Notes: generated by a model from the letters alone, not told the origin. Numbered from the stretch's first letter, positions 52,269 to 61,488 are shown. The stretch is 64,000 nt of DNA from Sva-07 sp963716095 (GCA_963716095.1 CAVQSV010000011.1:248001-312000); one strand, 5' to 3'. Numbers and translations are program-made.

Positions 52269-53949
52269 GTGACCGATACCTCATCTCAGGCTGAATTCAG
52301 CCTCGCCGAGGTGCACGAGGCGATCGCCGCCACGCGCCCAGACGACGACTGCCTCGTGTTCCGCGATCAGCGCTTCACGTGGGCCGACGTCACCGAGCGG
52401 ACCCGGCGGCTCGCGAACCACCTGATCAGCGAAGGCCTCGGTGTCACCACCGAACGCTCCGGTCTCGCCGGGCACGAGAGCGGACAGGATCACCTCGCGA
52501 TCTACCTCCACAACGGCAACGAGTACCTCGAGTCGATGCTCGGCGCGCTCGAAAGCCCGGGTGGCGTCGCTCAACGTCAACTACCGCTACGTCGCCGAAG
52601 AACTGCTGTATCTGCTCAACGACTCGCAGGCCAGCGCGGTCGTCGTCCACTCGGCGTTCACCCCCACGCTCGCCGAGGTACTCGATCAGCTGCCACGCCT
52701 CAGGGTGATCCTCCAGGTGCCCGACGAGTCCGGGCATCCGCTGCTGCCCGGCGCTGTCTGGTACGAGGACGCCCTCGCCGCGGCCTCGCCGGAGCGCCCC
52801 GACGTCGAGTGGAGCCCCGACGACCTGTACATGCTCTACACCGGCGGCACGACCGGCATGCCCAAGGGAGTGATGTGGCGCAACGGTGATGCGATGGTGG
52901 AGTGCTTCGGTGGATCGAAGACCGCAACGTCGGTCGCCGATTTCATCGCCGAGGCCAACACCGGCCTGCAGGCGCTGCTCGCTCCACCGTTCATGCACGG
53001 CGCCGGGCATTGGATGAGCTTTCGCACGTGGCTCGGCGGCGGCACCGTGTTCGTGCAGGCGATACCCGAACGACTCGATCCGGTCGACATCTGGTCGACG
53101 GTCGAACGCGAGCGCGTCAACTTCCTGCTCATCGTCGGCGATGCATTTGCTCGACCGCTCCTCGATGAACTCGAGCACCCGACCAACCAGCCGGTCGACG
53201 GGACCGGTCGCGGTGCGGGCTACGACCTGTCGTCGCTGACGGTGGTGCTGTCTGGTGGAGCGCCGCTGTCCGCCCCACTCAAGGACGAATTCCTCGCCCA
53301 CCTGCCGACGCTGATGATCGTCGACGGGCTCGGTTCGTCCGAGGCCGGCGGCCAGGTGTCGCAGGTGTCCACCGGGGGCGGATCGACGACCGGCACCTTC
53401 GAGATCACGCCGGGCAACGTCGTGTTGTCAGCGGACCTCGATCGGGTGCTCGAAGCGGGCGATCCCGAGATCGGTTGGCTCGCCAAGACGGGACGACTGG
53501 CGCTGGGATACCTCGGCGACCCCGACAAGACCGCGCGCACCTACCCGGTCGTCGACGGCGTCCGCTACGCGATCCCCGGCGACCGTGCCCGATTGCTCGA
53601 CGGCGACATCGTCGAACTGCATGGCCGCGACTCGGTCACCATCAACTCCGGCGGCGAGAAGATCTTTGCCGAAGAGGTCGAGGCGGCACTCAAGTCGCAC
53701 CCCGGTGTCTACGACTGCATCGTGGCCGGCAGACCGAGCGAACGATGGGGCAACGAGGTGGTCGCGATCGTGCGTCTCCGCCGAGGGTACGACGTGAGCG
53801 ACGAAGCGTTGCGTGCCGCAGCGGCCGAGCACATCGCGCGCTACAAGTTGCCCAAGGAGATCCGCTACGTCGACGAGATCGTGCGGTCGCCGAGCGGCAA
53901 GGCCGACTATCGCTGGGCCAAGCAGGTCGCCGCCGAACCCGTAGCCTGA
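52269..53949 (+). pseudogene. AMP-forming acyl-CoA ligase, one frameshift
   Basis: The N-terminal part (MTDTSSQAEFSLAEVHEAI to YLESMLGAL) and the rest (KARVASLNVNYRYVAEELLYLL onward, through YTGGTTGMPKGVMWRNG and KADYRWAKQ) are in adjacent frames. Removing one G near 52550, in the context GCGCTCGAAAGCC, joins them into a 559-residue enzyme. 1681 bp is 560 codons plus one base, as expected. Paralogous to 16638-18272. The rest is well preserved, so the gene is probably functional. Partner of the PEP-utiliser-like gene upstream. Confidence 0.85.
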
Positions 53950-53954
53950 GACGG

Positions 53955-54674
53955 GTGACCGATCCCGCAACGACGCGTCCCTCGTGGGACACCGAGGAAC
54001 TCCCCCAGGGCGAGGAGAAGGTCGCCGCCGTCCAAGGGATGTTCGACGCGATCGCCCCGAAGTACGACCGATTGAACCGGATCATCTCGTTCCGCCTCGA
54101 CGTGCGTTGGCGAAAGCGAGCCGTTCGCGATCTGGCACTCCCAGCCGGGAGCACCGTGCTCGACCTGGCGAGCGGTACCGGCGACCTGTGCATCGACCTC
54201 GCCGCCGGCGGTGTCGAGCCGATCTCGATGGATCTCAGCTTCGGCATGTTGAGCGCCGACCGGTCGGGTGTGCCCCGCGTCCAGACCGACATCTTGCGTC
54301 TCCCCGTGCCCGACGCGTCTGTCGACGGCGTGACGTGTGGTTTCGCACTGCGCAACCTGCTCGACCTGCCGACGTTCTTCGACGAACTCGGTCGGGTCGT
54401 GCGCCCGGGCGGCCGCATCGCGCTCCTCGACGTCAGCGTGCCCAGCAACGCGATGGTGCGCTGGGGCAACGACATCTACTTCGGCAAGGTGGTTCCGCGA
54501 ATCGGCGCACTGCTGTCCGATGGCGCGGCCTACCGCTACCTGCCCAAGAGCGTCGCCTATCTTCCGTCCCCCGAGGAGATGCTGACATCGCTGAACGAGG
54601 CCGGCTTCGCCGATGCGGTGCACACCCAACTCTCGGGCGGCCTCACACAGTTGATGGTCGCCACCAGGGCCTGA
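53955..54674 (+). CDS. menG: Demethylmenaquinone methyltransferase (MenG/UbiE)
   Basis: A 239-residue class I SAM methyltransferase from the GTG at 53955. The family start VQGMFDAIAPKYDRLNRIISFRLD, the SAM site VLDLASGTGDLCIDLA and the conserved GFALRNLLD, GGRIALLDVSVP and YRYLPKSV segments are typical of UbiE/MenG. It does the last step of menaquinone synthesis, methylating demethylmenaquinone. It lies 5 bp after the ligase gene but belongs in function with the men genes that follow. Confidence 0.92.
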   Translation: MTDPATTRPSWDTEELPQGEEKVAAVQGMFDAIAPKYDRLNRIISFRLDVRWRKRAVRDLALPAGSTVLDLASGTGDLCIDLAAGGVEPISMDLSFGMLSADRSGVPRVQTDILRLPVPDASVDGVTCGFALRNLLDLPTFFDELGRVVRPGGRIALLDVSVPSNAMVRWGNDIYFGKVVPRIGALLSDGAAYRYLPKSVAYLPSPEEMLTSLNEAGFADAVHTQLSGGLTQLMVATRA

Positions 54675-54681
54675 GCCAGCG

Positions 54682-55884
54682 ATGAGAGCCGTCACACGGC
54701 CGCTGGCCGACTTCGTCGACGGACCGGTCGACCTCAACGACGTCGCCGGGGGCGACGGCACGCTCTTCGTCCGCAATGCCGTCGGCGTCGCCGGACTCGG
54801 CACGGCGGCGACCGTGCCGGTCGACGAGGCCGCTGACTTCCTCGGCGCGCTCGACCACCACCGAACGGTTCCCGGCGGGGGCCCGGTGGCGCTGGGTTGC
54901 GTGCCGTTCGTTCCCGGATCGCCCGCCGAGCTCGTCGTACCGTCCGTGCAGGTCCGCAAGCAGATCGACGGCGCCACCAGCGTCACCGTCGTCGGCGATG
55001 TCACCGACGATGCCGTCGTCGACGCCCTCACGCTGCGCACGCCGAGTGCGACGACGGCTGCGAGCTGGTCGATCGAACCCGCCGTCGACGTCGACGCCTA
55101 CCTCGCTGCGGTGGCCGCAGCGCGTGATGCGGTGCGAGCCGGCGATCTCACCAAGGCGGTGATCGCCCGCCCGATCGTGGTGCATTCGAGCGAGCCGATC
55201 GACGTTCACGCCGTGCTCCGGCGCCTGCGGGCGTCGTTCGGGTCGAGCTACCGCTACTCCATCGACGGCTTCATCGGCGCGTCACCCGAACTGCTCGTGG
55301 AGGTCGACGGGCCGATCGTTCGATCACACCCGCTCGCGGGAACCGCCCCACGAACCGGCGACGTCGACAACGACGCACGCATCGCCGCCGAGCTGATCGC
55401 CAGCACGAAGAATCAGATCGAACATCGCGTCGTCATCGACGTCGTCCACGACACGTTGCTTCCCTGGGCCAGCTATCTCGATTGGGAGCCCGAACCGTCG
55501 ATCGTCACCGTTGCCAACGTGCAACACCTCGGGACGCGCATGGAGGGCATGCTGTCGCAACCGGGGCCGTCGGTGATCGAGTTGGTGCGGGCCCTCTCGC
55601 CCACACCTGCCCTCGGTGGCCACCCGCGCGACGCTGCGATCGAGTTGATCCAGCGGGTGGAAGGCTTCGAACGTGGCCGCTACGGCGGCGCGGTCGGCTG
55701 GGTCGATGCCGACGGCAACGGCAGCTGGGCCGTGGCAATCCGCTGCGCCGAACTCACCGACGATCGCCGTTCCGCGCGCCTCGTCGCCGGTGGCGGCATC
55801 GTCGCCGACAGCGACCCCCTCGCCGAACTCGCCGAGACGCAGGCCAAGTTCCAGGCCATGCTCAGCGCGATCGTGCGGCCCTGA
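54682..55884 (+). CDS. menF: Isochorismate synthase (MenF)
   Basis: A 400-residue chorismate-binding enzyme. The C-terminal catalytic domain is complete: IDGFIGASPELLV, RSHPLAGTAPRTGD, STKNQIEHRVVIDVV, VQHLGTRMEG, LSPTPALGGHPR and YGGAVGWVDADG, with the usual metal-binding acids. It converts chorismate to isochorismate, the first committed step to menaquinone. Isochorismate synthases of siderophore pathways look similar, but the menD neighbour settles the role. It follows menG by 7 bp and is convergent with menD. Confidence 0.92.
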   Translation: MRAVTRPLADFVDGPVDLNDVAGGDGTLFVRNAVGVAGLGTAATVPVDEAADFLGALDHHRTVPGGGPVALGCVPFVPGSPAELVVPSVQVRKQIDGATSVTVVGDVTDDAVVDALTLRTPSATTAASWSIEPAVDVDAYLAAVAAARDAVRAGDLTKAVIARPIVVHSSEPIDVHAVLRRLRASFGSSYRYSIDGFIGASPELLVEVDGPIVRSHPLAGTAPRTGDVDNDARIAAELIASTKNQIEHRVVIDVVHDTLLPWASYLDWEPEPSIVTVANVQHLGTRMEGMLSQPGPSVIELVRALSPTPALGGHPRDAAIELIQRVEGFERGRYGGAVGWVDADGNGSWAVAIRCAELTDDRRSARLVAGGGIVADSDPLAELAETQAKFQAMLSAIVRP

Positions 55885-55895
55885 CCTCTCCAGAC

Positions 55896-55998
55896 CGATG
55901 AGCGAAGTGGCCGCATCCGGTCCGTTCGCTCATCGCCCGGCCCGCACCTCTCCAGACCGATGAGCGAAGTGGCCGCATCTGGTCCGTTCGCTCATCGC
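55896..55998. repeat. REP-like palindrome doublet (two core-A copies)
   Basis: Copies at 55896-55936 and 55958-55998, 21 bp apart, differ by one base in the core (GGCCGCATCCGG / GGCCGCATCTGG). The 12-bp stretch ahead of each (ACCTCTCCAGAC) is also repeated, so the duplication covers about 62 bp. The menD stop codon (55992-55994) lies in the second copy. Confidence 0.92.
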
Positions 55999-57665
55999 TC
56001 GTCGAGTGCAGCGCTGACGACCTCGTGCAGCTCGGCGTGCACTTCGACGTTGCGCCGGCGATCGGTCGGCACACAACACACCCAGGGACCGGGCTGGGCG
56101 AGCTGCTCGACGAGCTCGTCGACCGCCTGCACGGTACGAGCCGTCAAGCCGTAGGACGTCGCCAGTGCGACGATGTCGACGCCGAGTGGCGTGCCGAACA
56201 GTTGCTCGAACCGACTGTCGGACAGCGCTGCTGCTTGCGGAAGAAACGAGAAGATCCCGCCGCCGTCGTTGTCGACCACCACGATGCGCAGATCAGCGTC
56301 GCGGTCACCAAGTGCAGTGAGCGCGTTGCTGTCGTGCACGAACGCGAGGTCGCCGATCAGCACGAACGTCGGGCGACCAGCCAGGGCTCGGCCGAGTGCT
56401 GTGCCGAGCACCCCGTCGATGCCGTTGGCACCCCGGTTGGCGTGAGCGCGCGCCCGGCTCCCACCGAACCACTCGAGATCCCGCACCGGCATCGACGACG
56501 CGACCACCAGATCGGCGTCTGCCGGGAGCTCGTCGGCAACGGTGCGGGCGACACCTGGTTCGGTGAGCTCATCGAAACCGGCAAGGCGCTCGACCAGAGC
56601 TGCGTCAGCGGCACGATCCGCCGACGTCCACGACTCCCGCCAGCGCGAGGTGGTGCCCGACGACTCCGGAGCCGCCGCGAGCAGGTCCTCGATGCTCACG
56701 ACCGCGGCGACATTGTGTTCGGGGTCGATCGTGCCGGGCCCGCCCACCTGGAGCAGGACGCCCCCGACGTCGGTTGCTCGTTTGGTCCACTGAGCGAGCA
56801 CCTTCGACGCTGCAGGGCGACCGATGCGGACGATGACGTCCGGGAGATGTTCATCTGCGAACAACTCGTTTCGAAGGATGCCGTCGGCCATCGAGACTGC
56901 GCCTGCGAGGTCCCGAACTCCCGATGTCGGGTCGGCCAACACCGGCCAGCCGGTACGTCGTGCCAGCGTGTCGATGTCGTCACGCGCCAGTCCGTGGCGG
57001 CCGCCGACGAGGATCAGCCCTCGTTCGGTGAAGCGCGCTGGAACGGCACCCCGGTATCGCCCACCCTGGCTCGAGACTGCTCGGCGAGCTTCGCCAACAG
57101 AGCGCTCCGGCAGGTCGCCGGCGACTCCGAGCAGCGGTTCACGGAAGGCCAGGTTCAACTGCACCGGCCCCTGCGACGCCGCCGTCCACGCATCGACGGC
57201 CAACTCACGCCACAACGACCGCTCGGCGTGAGCGGGAACGCCGGGGTCTCGTGACCAGACGGCATGCCGTCCGAACAGATCGACCTGGTCGATGGTCTGC
57301 GGCGCACCGACGCCGCGCAGCTCGTCGGGTCGGTCGGCGGTCAGCACGATCATCGGGACCTCGGACAGCCCCGCCTCGACCACCGCCGGGAAGAAGTTCG
57401 CCGCTGCGGTTCCGCTGGTGCACAGCAGCAGGGCTGGTTCGCCGTCGAGCGCCAGTCCGAGCGCCACGAACGCCGCCGAGCGTTCATCGTGCACGACGTG
57501 CACCTGCATCTCGTGGCAATCCGTCAGCGCAATCGCCATCGGCGTCGACCGCGAGCCGGGGGCGACAACGGCGTGCCGAACGCCCAGTGCGAACCACTCG
57601 TCGACGAGGGTTGCGCAGAACGTCGCTTGGACGTCTTCAGGGCGAGGATCTGCTGCGCCGACCAT
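55992..57665 (-). CDS. menD: SEPHCHC synthase (MenD)
   Basis: A 557-residue TPP-dependent enzyme. The N-terminal domain has VVAPGSRSTPMAIAL, VHVVHDERSAAFVALGLAL and CTSGTAAANFFPAVVEA. The middle has ILVGGRHGLA. The C-terminal TPP site is IGDLAFVHDSNAL ... VVDNDGGGIFSFLPQ. It joins 2-oxoglutarate to isochorismate. The start at 57665 (MVGAADPRPEDVQ) is preferred, because an ATG at 57701 would overlap the divergent DsbA-like start. Its stop is inside a palindrome. Confidence 0.93.
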   Translation of the reverse strand: MVGAADPRPEDVQATFCATLVDEWFALGVRHAVVAPGSRSTPMAIALTDCHEMQVHVVHDERSAAFVALGLALDGEPALLLCTSGTAAANFFPAVVEAGLSEVPMIVLTADRPDELRGVGAPQTIDQVDLFGRHAVWSRDPGVPAHAERSLWRELAVDAWTAASQGPVQLNLAFREPLLGVAGDLPERSVGEARRAVSSQGGRYRGAVPARFTERGLILVGGRHGLARDDIDTLARRTGWPVLADPTSGVRDLAGAVSMADGILRNELFADEHLPDVIVRIGRPAASKVLAQWTKRATDVGGVLLQVGGPGTIDPEHNVAAVVSIEDLLAAAPESSGTTSRWRESWTSADRAADAALVERLAGFDELTEPGVARTVADELPADADLVVASSMPVRDLEWFGGSRARAHANRGANGIDGVLGTALGRALAGRPTFVLIGDLAFVHDSNALTALGDRDADLRIVVVDNDGGGIFSFLPQAAALSDSRFEQLFGTPLGVDIVALATSYGLTARTVQAVDELVEQLAQPGPWVCCVPTDRRRNVEVHAELHEVVSAALDER

Positions 57666-57699
57666 TGTGTGCAGACGATAGGCGCATACCGTGTCGATC

Positions 57700-58416
57700 A
57701 TGACTGCGATCTCCGATCACGACACGATGCGACCGACGGTGACCGTCGAGGTGTGGTCCGACGTGGTGTGTCCGTGGTGCTACATCGGCAAGCGCAAATT
57801 CGCGTCCGGGCTCGCCCAGGTCGAGGCCGAGCTCGCCGAGGCGGGCGTGGACGTCGACTTCGACGTGTCGTATCACCCCTATCAACTCGACCCCACGGCA
57901 GCGCCGGGGGTCGCCGGCCCGGTGATCGACGCCTACGCCAAGAAGTTCGGCGGACACGAGCGCGCCGAGGCCATCATCGCCAACGTGTCGGAACGTGCCG
58001 CCGAGGTCGGTCTCCAGTTCCGGATGGACCGTGCCCTGCGGGCGAACACGCTGCTCGCCCACCGGTTGATCTGGTTGTCGGGTGAGGCCGATTCACCGGT
58101 TGCACAAGACGCCATGAAGGAGCGTTTGCTCGCGGCCTACTTCCACGACGGGCTGAACATCGGTGATCCCGACGCGCTCGCCGACTGTGCCGCCGACGTC
58201 GGCTTCGACCGCGACACCGTCTACGAGTTCCTCGCTTCCGGTCGCGGCACCGACGAGGTCCGCGCCGAACTCGATGTCGCCAACGACAACGGCATCACCG
58301 CGGTGCCCACCTATGTGATCAACGGCCAGTGGGCGGTACCCGGAGCCCAGGAAGCCGAGACGTTCGCCCAGGTGCTCCGCAAGATGGCCGACCAGGCGGT
58401 TGCCGAGCAGGAGTGA
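57700..58416 (+). CDS. DsbA-family (FrnE-like) oxidoreductase
   Basis: A 238-residue thioredoxin-fold protein with active site CPWCYIGKR near the N-terminus, a helical insert and the cis-proline region GITAVPTYVINGQWAVPGAQ. No signal peptide, so it is cytoplasmic, like FrnE-type disulfide isomerases. A start at 57727 (MRPTVTVEVW) is also possible. It overlaps the menH-like start by TGATG. Its role beside men genes is probably coincidental operon sharing. Confidence 0.92.
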   Translation: MTAISDHDTMRPTVTVEVWSDVVCPWCYIGKRKFASGLAQVEAELAEAGVDVDFDVSYHPYQLDPTAAPGVAGPVIDAYAKKFGGHERAEAIIANVSERAAEVGLQFRMDRALRANTLLAHRLIWLSGEADSPVAQDAMKERLLAAYFHDGLNIGDPDALADCAADVGFDRDTVYEFLASGRGTDEVRAELDVANDNGITAVPTYVINGQWAVPGAQEAETFAQVLRKMADQAVAEQE

Positions 58417-59189
58417 TGGCTCACGACCGCTCGCAGCGCTTCGTCCTGGCGCACGGCTTCACCCAAACGGCGAGGTCGTGGGACCTCGTCGGCGGCTTGC
58501 TGTGCTCAGAACTGGCCGACGTCGACACCGACGCCGTCACCATCGCCGTCGACCTGCCGGGGCACGGCGATGCTCCTCCCCCAGCCGACAGCGATCTGTG
58601 GGCCAGCGCGGATCGACTCGTCGACATCGGCGGTACCGGAACGTACGTCGGCTACTCGATGGGCGGGCGTGTGGCGCTCCACGCCGCACTCTCCCACCCC
58701 GACGCCGTCGAGCGCCTGATCCTGATCGGCGCGACGGCCGGTCTCGACGACGCCGACGAGCGCGCGGCACGACGTGCCGCCGACGATCGTCTCGCCGATC
58801 ACATCGAGGAGGTCGGTGTGCCCACGTTCGTCGACGAGTGGCTTCGCAACGCGCTCTTCGCCGGGCTCACCGACGCCACGTCGCTGCGCGCCGACCGCCT
58901 CCGCAACACCGCTGCCGGCCTGGCGGCGAGCCTCCGAGCGACGGGCACCGGCACACAGTTGCCGCTGTGGGACCGGCTCGCCGAGATCGAATGCCCCGTG
59001 CTGGTGCTGGTCGGCGAACACGACGCCAAGTTCACCGGACTCGGCAGGCGCCTGGTCGACGGCCTCGGCGACGCCGACTTGGTCGTCGTGCCCGACGCCG
59101 GCCACAGCGTCCACCTCGAACAACCTCATGCCACCGCCACCGCCATCGCGACCTGGACCGTTACTCGTGGTGTCAGACACCACGAGTAA
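58416..59189 (+). CDS. menH: Alpha/beta hydrolase, MenH-like (SHCHC synthase)
   Basis: A 257-residue hydrolase fold with FVLAHGFTQTARSWD, DLPGHGDAPP, the nucleophile elbow YVGYSMGGRVAL, the acid in LVLVGEHDAKF and the histidine in VVPDAGHSVHLEQP. The FTQTARSW and GYSMGGR signatures match MenH, which removes pyruvate from SEPHCHC, the MenD product. The men context supports this over a general esterase. The last codons and the TAA stop lie in a perfect palindrome. Confidence 0.8.
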   Translation: MAHDRSQRFVLAHGFTQTARSWDLVGGLLCSELADVDTDAVTIAVDLPGHGDAPPPADSDLWASADRLVDIGGTGTYVGYSMGGRVALHAALSHPDAVERLILIGATAGLDDADERAARRAADDRLADHIEEVGVPTFVDEWLRNALFAGLTDATSLRADRLRNTAAGLAASLRATGTGTQLPLWDRLAEIECPVLVLVGEHDAKFTGLGRRLVDGLGDADLVVVPDAGHSVHLEQPHATATAIATWTVTRGVRHHE

Positions 59190-59191
59190 CG
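59159..59191. repeat. GGTGTC-N-GACACC palindrome (copy 2)
   Basis: Perfect 16-bp arms (CGTTACTCGTGGTGTC and its complement) flank a single A. It lies at the convergent ends of menH and menA and contains the menH stop. There is no T-run, so it is not a standard terminator. The same core occurs at 44117-44141. Confidence 0.92.
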
Positions 59192-59198
59192 CCTTCGC

Positions 59199-60059
59199 TC
59201 AGAGGGCGAGGCCGATGGTGACGAGCAGACCCCAGGCGAGCTGGAGCTTTCCGGTCTCGCCGAGCACCGGGATGAGCGCTCCGCCGGTGGCACCGCCGAG
59301 CACGAGCCGGATCGGCCTGATCGCCAGCGGGATCGCCACGAGTCCGAGCAGTACCGGTGTCCGCCAGATGGCGGCGACCGCTGACAGTACGAAGGCCAAG
59401 GCGATCAGCGCGGTGTAGAACCAACGGGTGCGCTGATCACCGAGGCGAACCGCGAGCGTCTTCTTCCCGACCTCTCGATCCGTGGGGATGTCGCGAAGGT
59501 TGTTGATCACCAGCAGTGCACAGGCCAGCGAGCCCACCGCACACCCCATGACCATGGACAGGGCGGTCACCGATTCGATTGCGGCGTAGGTGGTCCCAGC
59601 GGTGGCGACCAGCCCGAAGAACACGAAGACGAACACCTCACCGAGTCCGAGGTAGCCATACGGCTTCGGTCCACCGGTGTAGAACCAGCCCGCCGCAATG
59701 GCTGCCGCCCCCACGATCAGCAGCACGAGCGACGTCGACAGCGCAATCGCAAGTCCTGCCACGGCAGCAACACCGAACGAGCCCAGCGCCGCCCGCTTCA
59801 CCGACGATGCGCTGGCGAGACCGCTCGCCACCAGGCGCGTCGGGCCGACACGAACGTCGTCGGTGCCCCTCACCCCGTCGCTGTAGTCGTTCGCGTAGTT
59901 GACGCCGATCTGCAGCATCAGGCTGACGACGAGCGCGGCGGCCACGCGCCACCAGACGACGTCGGTCGGTTCGCCGACGGCTGCGGCGGCACCGACAGCC
60001 ACCGGAACGATGGCTGCGGGCAGTGTCCGGGGCCGCGCTCCGGTGATCCAACGATTCAT
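59199..60059 (-). CDS. menA: 1,4-dihydroxy-2-naphthoate polyprenyltransferase (MenA)
   Basis: A 286-residue membrane protein of the UbiA family with about eight hydrophobic segments. The prenyl-diphosphate motifs are NYANDYSDGVRGTDD and NNLRDIPTDREVGKKTLAVRLG. It attaches the polyprenyl tail to dihydroxynaphthoate in the membrane, giving demethylmenaquinone. The start at 60059 (MNRWITGARPRTLPAA) is the family start; 47 further codons are open upstream but are not used. It is divergent from the amidase. Confidence 0.93.
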   Translation of the reverse strand: MNRWITGARPRTLPAAIVPVAVGAAAAVGEPTDVVWWRVAAALVVSLMLQIGVNYANDYSDGVRGTDDVRVGPTRLVASGLASASSVKRAALGSFGVAAVAGLAIALSTSLVLLIVGAAAIAAGWFYTGGPKPYGYLGLGEVFVFVFFGLVATAGTTYAAIESVTALSMVMGCAVGSLACALLVINNLRDIPTDREVGKKTLAVRLGDQRTRWFYTALIALAFVLSAVAAIWRTPVLLGLVAIPLAIRPIRLVLGGATGGALIPVLGETGKLQLAWGLLVTIGLAL

Positions 60060-60079
60060 GTGTGCGCCATGATGGGGCC

Positions 60080-61488
60080 ATGACAGAGCTGTGGCAACTC
60101 GGTGCACTCGAACTCGCTGATCGGATTCGCAACAAGGAGGTGTCGAGCCGTGAGGTGCTCGAGGCGCATCTCGGCCGAGTCGACCAGTGCAACGGCGCAC
60201 TCAACGCCATCGTGCGGGTGCTCGCCGACGAGGCCCGCAGCGCCGCCGACGCGGCTGACGCCGCAGTTGCCGCCGGTGACGAGCTCGGTCGCCTGCACGG
60301 GGTGCCCTGCACCGTCAAGGAGAACATCGATCTCGCCGGCACGCCGACGACACAGGGAGTCACAGCGCTCGCCGAGGCGGTCGCGTTGATCGACGCGCCG
60401 ACCGTCGAGCGGATACGCGCAGCCGGCGCGATTCCGTTCGCGCGCGCACGAACCTGCCCGACTTCGGACTGCGGGTGCACACCGACTCCGAGTTGCACGG
60501 CCCCACGCTGAATCCCTGGAACCCGGAGGTGACCGCAGGCGGGTCGAGCGGCGGCGAGGGTGCCTCGATCGCGTCCGGGATGAGCCCGATCGGGCTGGGC
60601 AACGACATCGGTGGATCGCTGCGCAACCCGGCGCACTGCTGCGGCATCTCATCGCTCAAGCCGACCGTCGGCGTGATCCCGATGGCCACTGTCGTCCCAC
60701 CCGAGGACATGGGCCTCTCGGCACAACTGATGGTCGTCGAAGGGCCGATGGCACGCCAGGTCGCCGACGTTCGTGCCGGCCTCGAGATCCTCGCCGGCCA
60801 GCACTGGCGGGATCCGCGCAGTGTGACCGCCGTACTCACCGATGCCGCCGTCGGTGAGCGCCTGCGGATTGCCGTGATGACCGATCCCCCCGGCGGCACC
60901 ACCGACCCGGGCATCGCCGGTGCGATTCGCTCGGTCGCCGACCGCCTGGCCGACGCCGGACATGAGGTCGTCGAGGCGACGCCACCCGGCTACGAGCGCA
61001 CCGCCGACATCTGGCGGATGCTGATGATCGACGACATCCGAGCCCAGAAGGACCTGCTGCCGCTCGTGCTCGGCGCCGATGCGCTCTCACTGCTGGAGAT
61101 GTTCGACGAGTCGTCGGAGCCCACACAGATCCCCGACACCCACCTGATGCACGCAGAGCGATACGGCCTGATGCGGCAGTGGGCCGCCTTCCACCAGGAG
61201 TATCCCGTTCTGCTGTCGCCGACGTGGGCACGTCGCGCGTTCGCTCCCGGTGCCGATCTCGATCCCGACACCGCCGTCGAGATGATGACCGACACGATCC
61301 GGCCCGTCGTGCCGTCGAACCTGTTGGGAACGCCAGCGGTGGTCACGCCGGCTGGAGTGGTGGATGGGCTCCCGGTCGGTGTGCAGGTCATGGGCGATCG
61401 ATTCACCGATCTCCGCTGTCTGACCGTTGCCGCCGAAATCGAGTCGCTGGTCGGCACGATCACCCCGATCGATCCGATCACTGCGTGA
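60080..61488 (+). pseudogene. Amidase-signature enzyme, one frameshift
   Basis: The N-terminal part (MTELWQLGALELADRIRNKE, Lys in CTVKENIDL) runs to IPFAR. The rest (HTDSELHGPTLNPWNP, GGSSGGEGA, GNDIGGSLRNPAHCCG) is in another frame. Removing GC from the GCGCGCGC run near 60437-60445 restores ...IPFARTNLPDFGLRVHTDSE and a 468-residue enzyme, with the Ser-cisSer-Lys triad intact. It hydrolyses an amide. Its stop overlaps the menE start (GTGA), so it is inside the men operon, although no amide step is known in the pathway. Confidence 0.85.

Noticed and set aside
59159..59191. The perfect palindrome at the end of menH as a standard intrinsic terminator
   Set aside because: The centre is a single base and no T-run follows on either strand, so the usual terminator form is not met.
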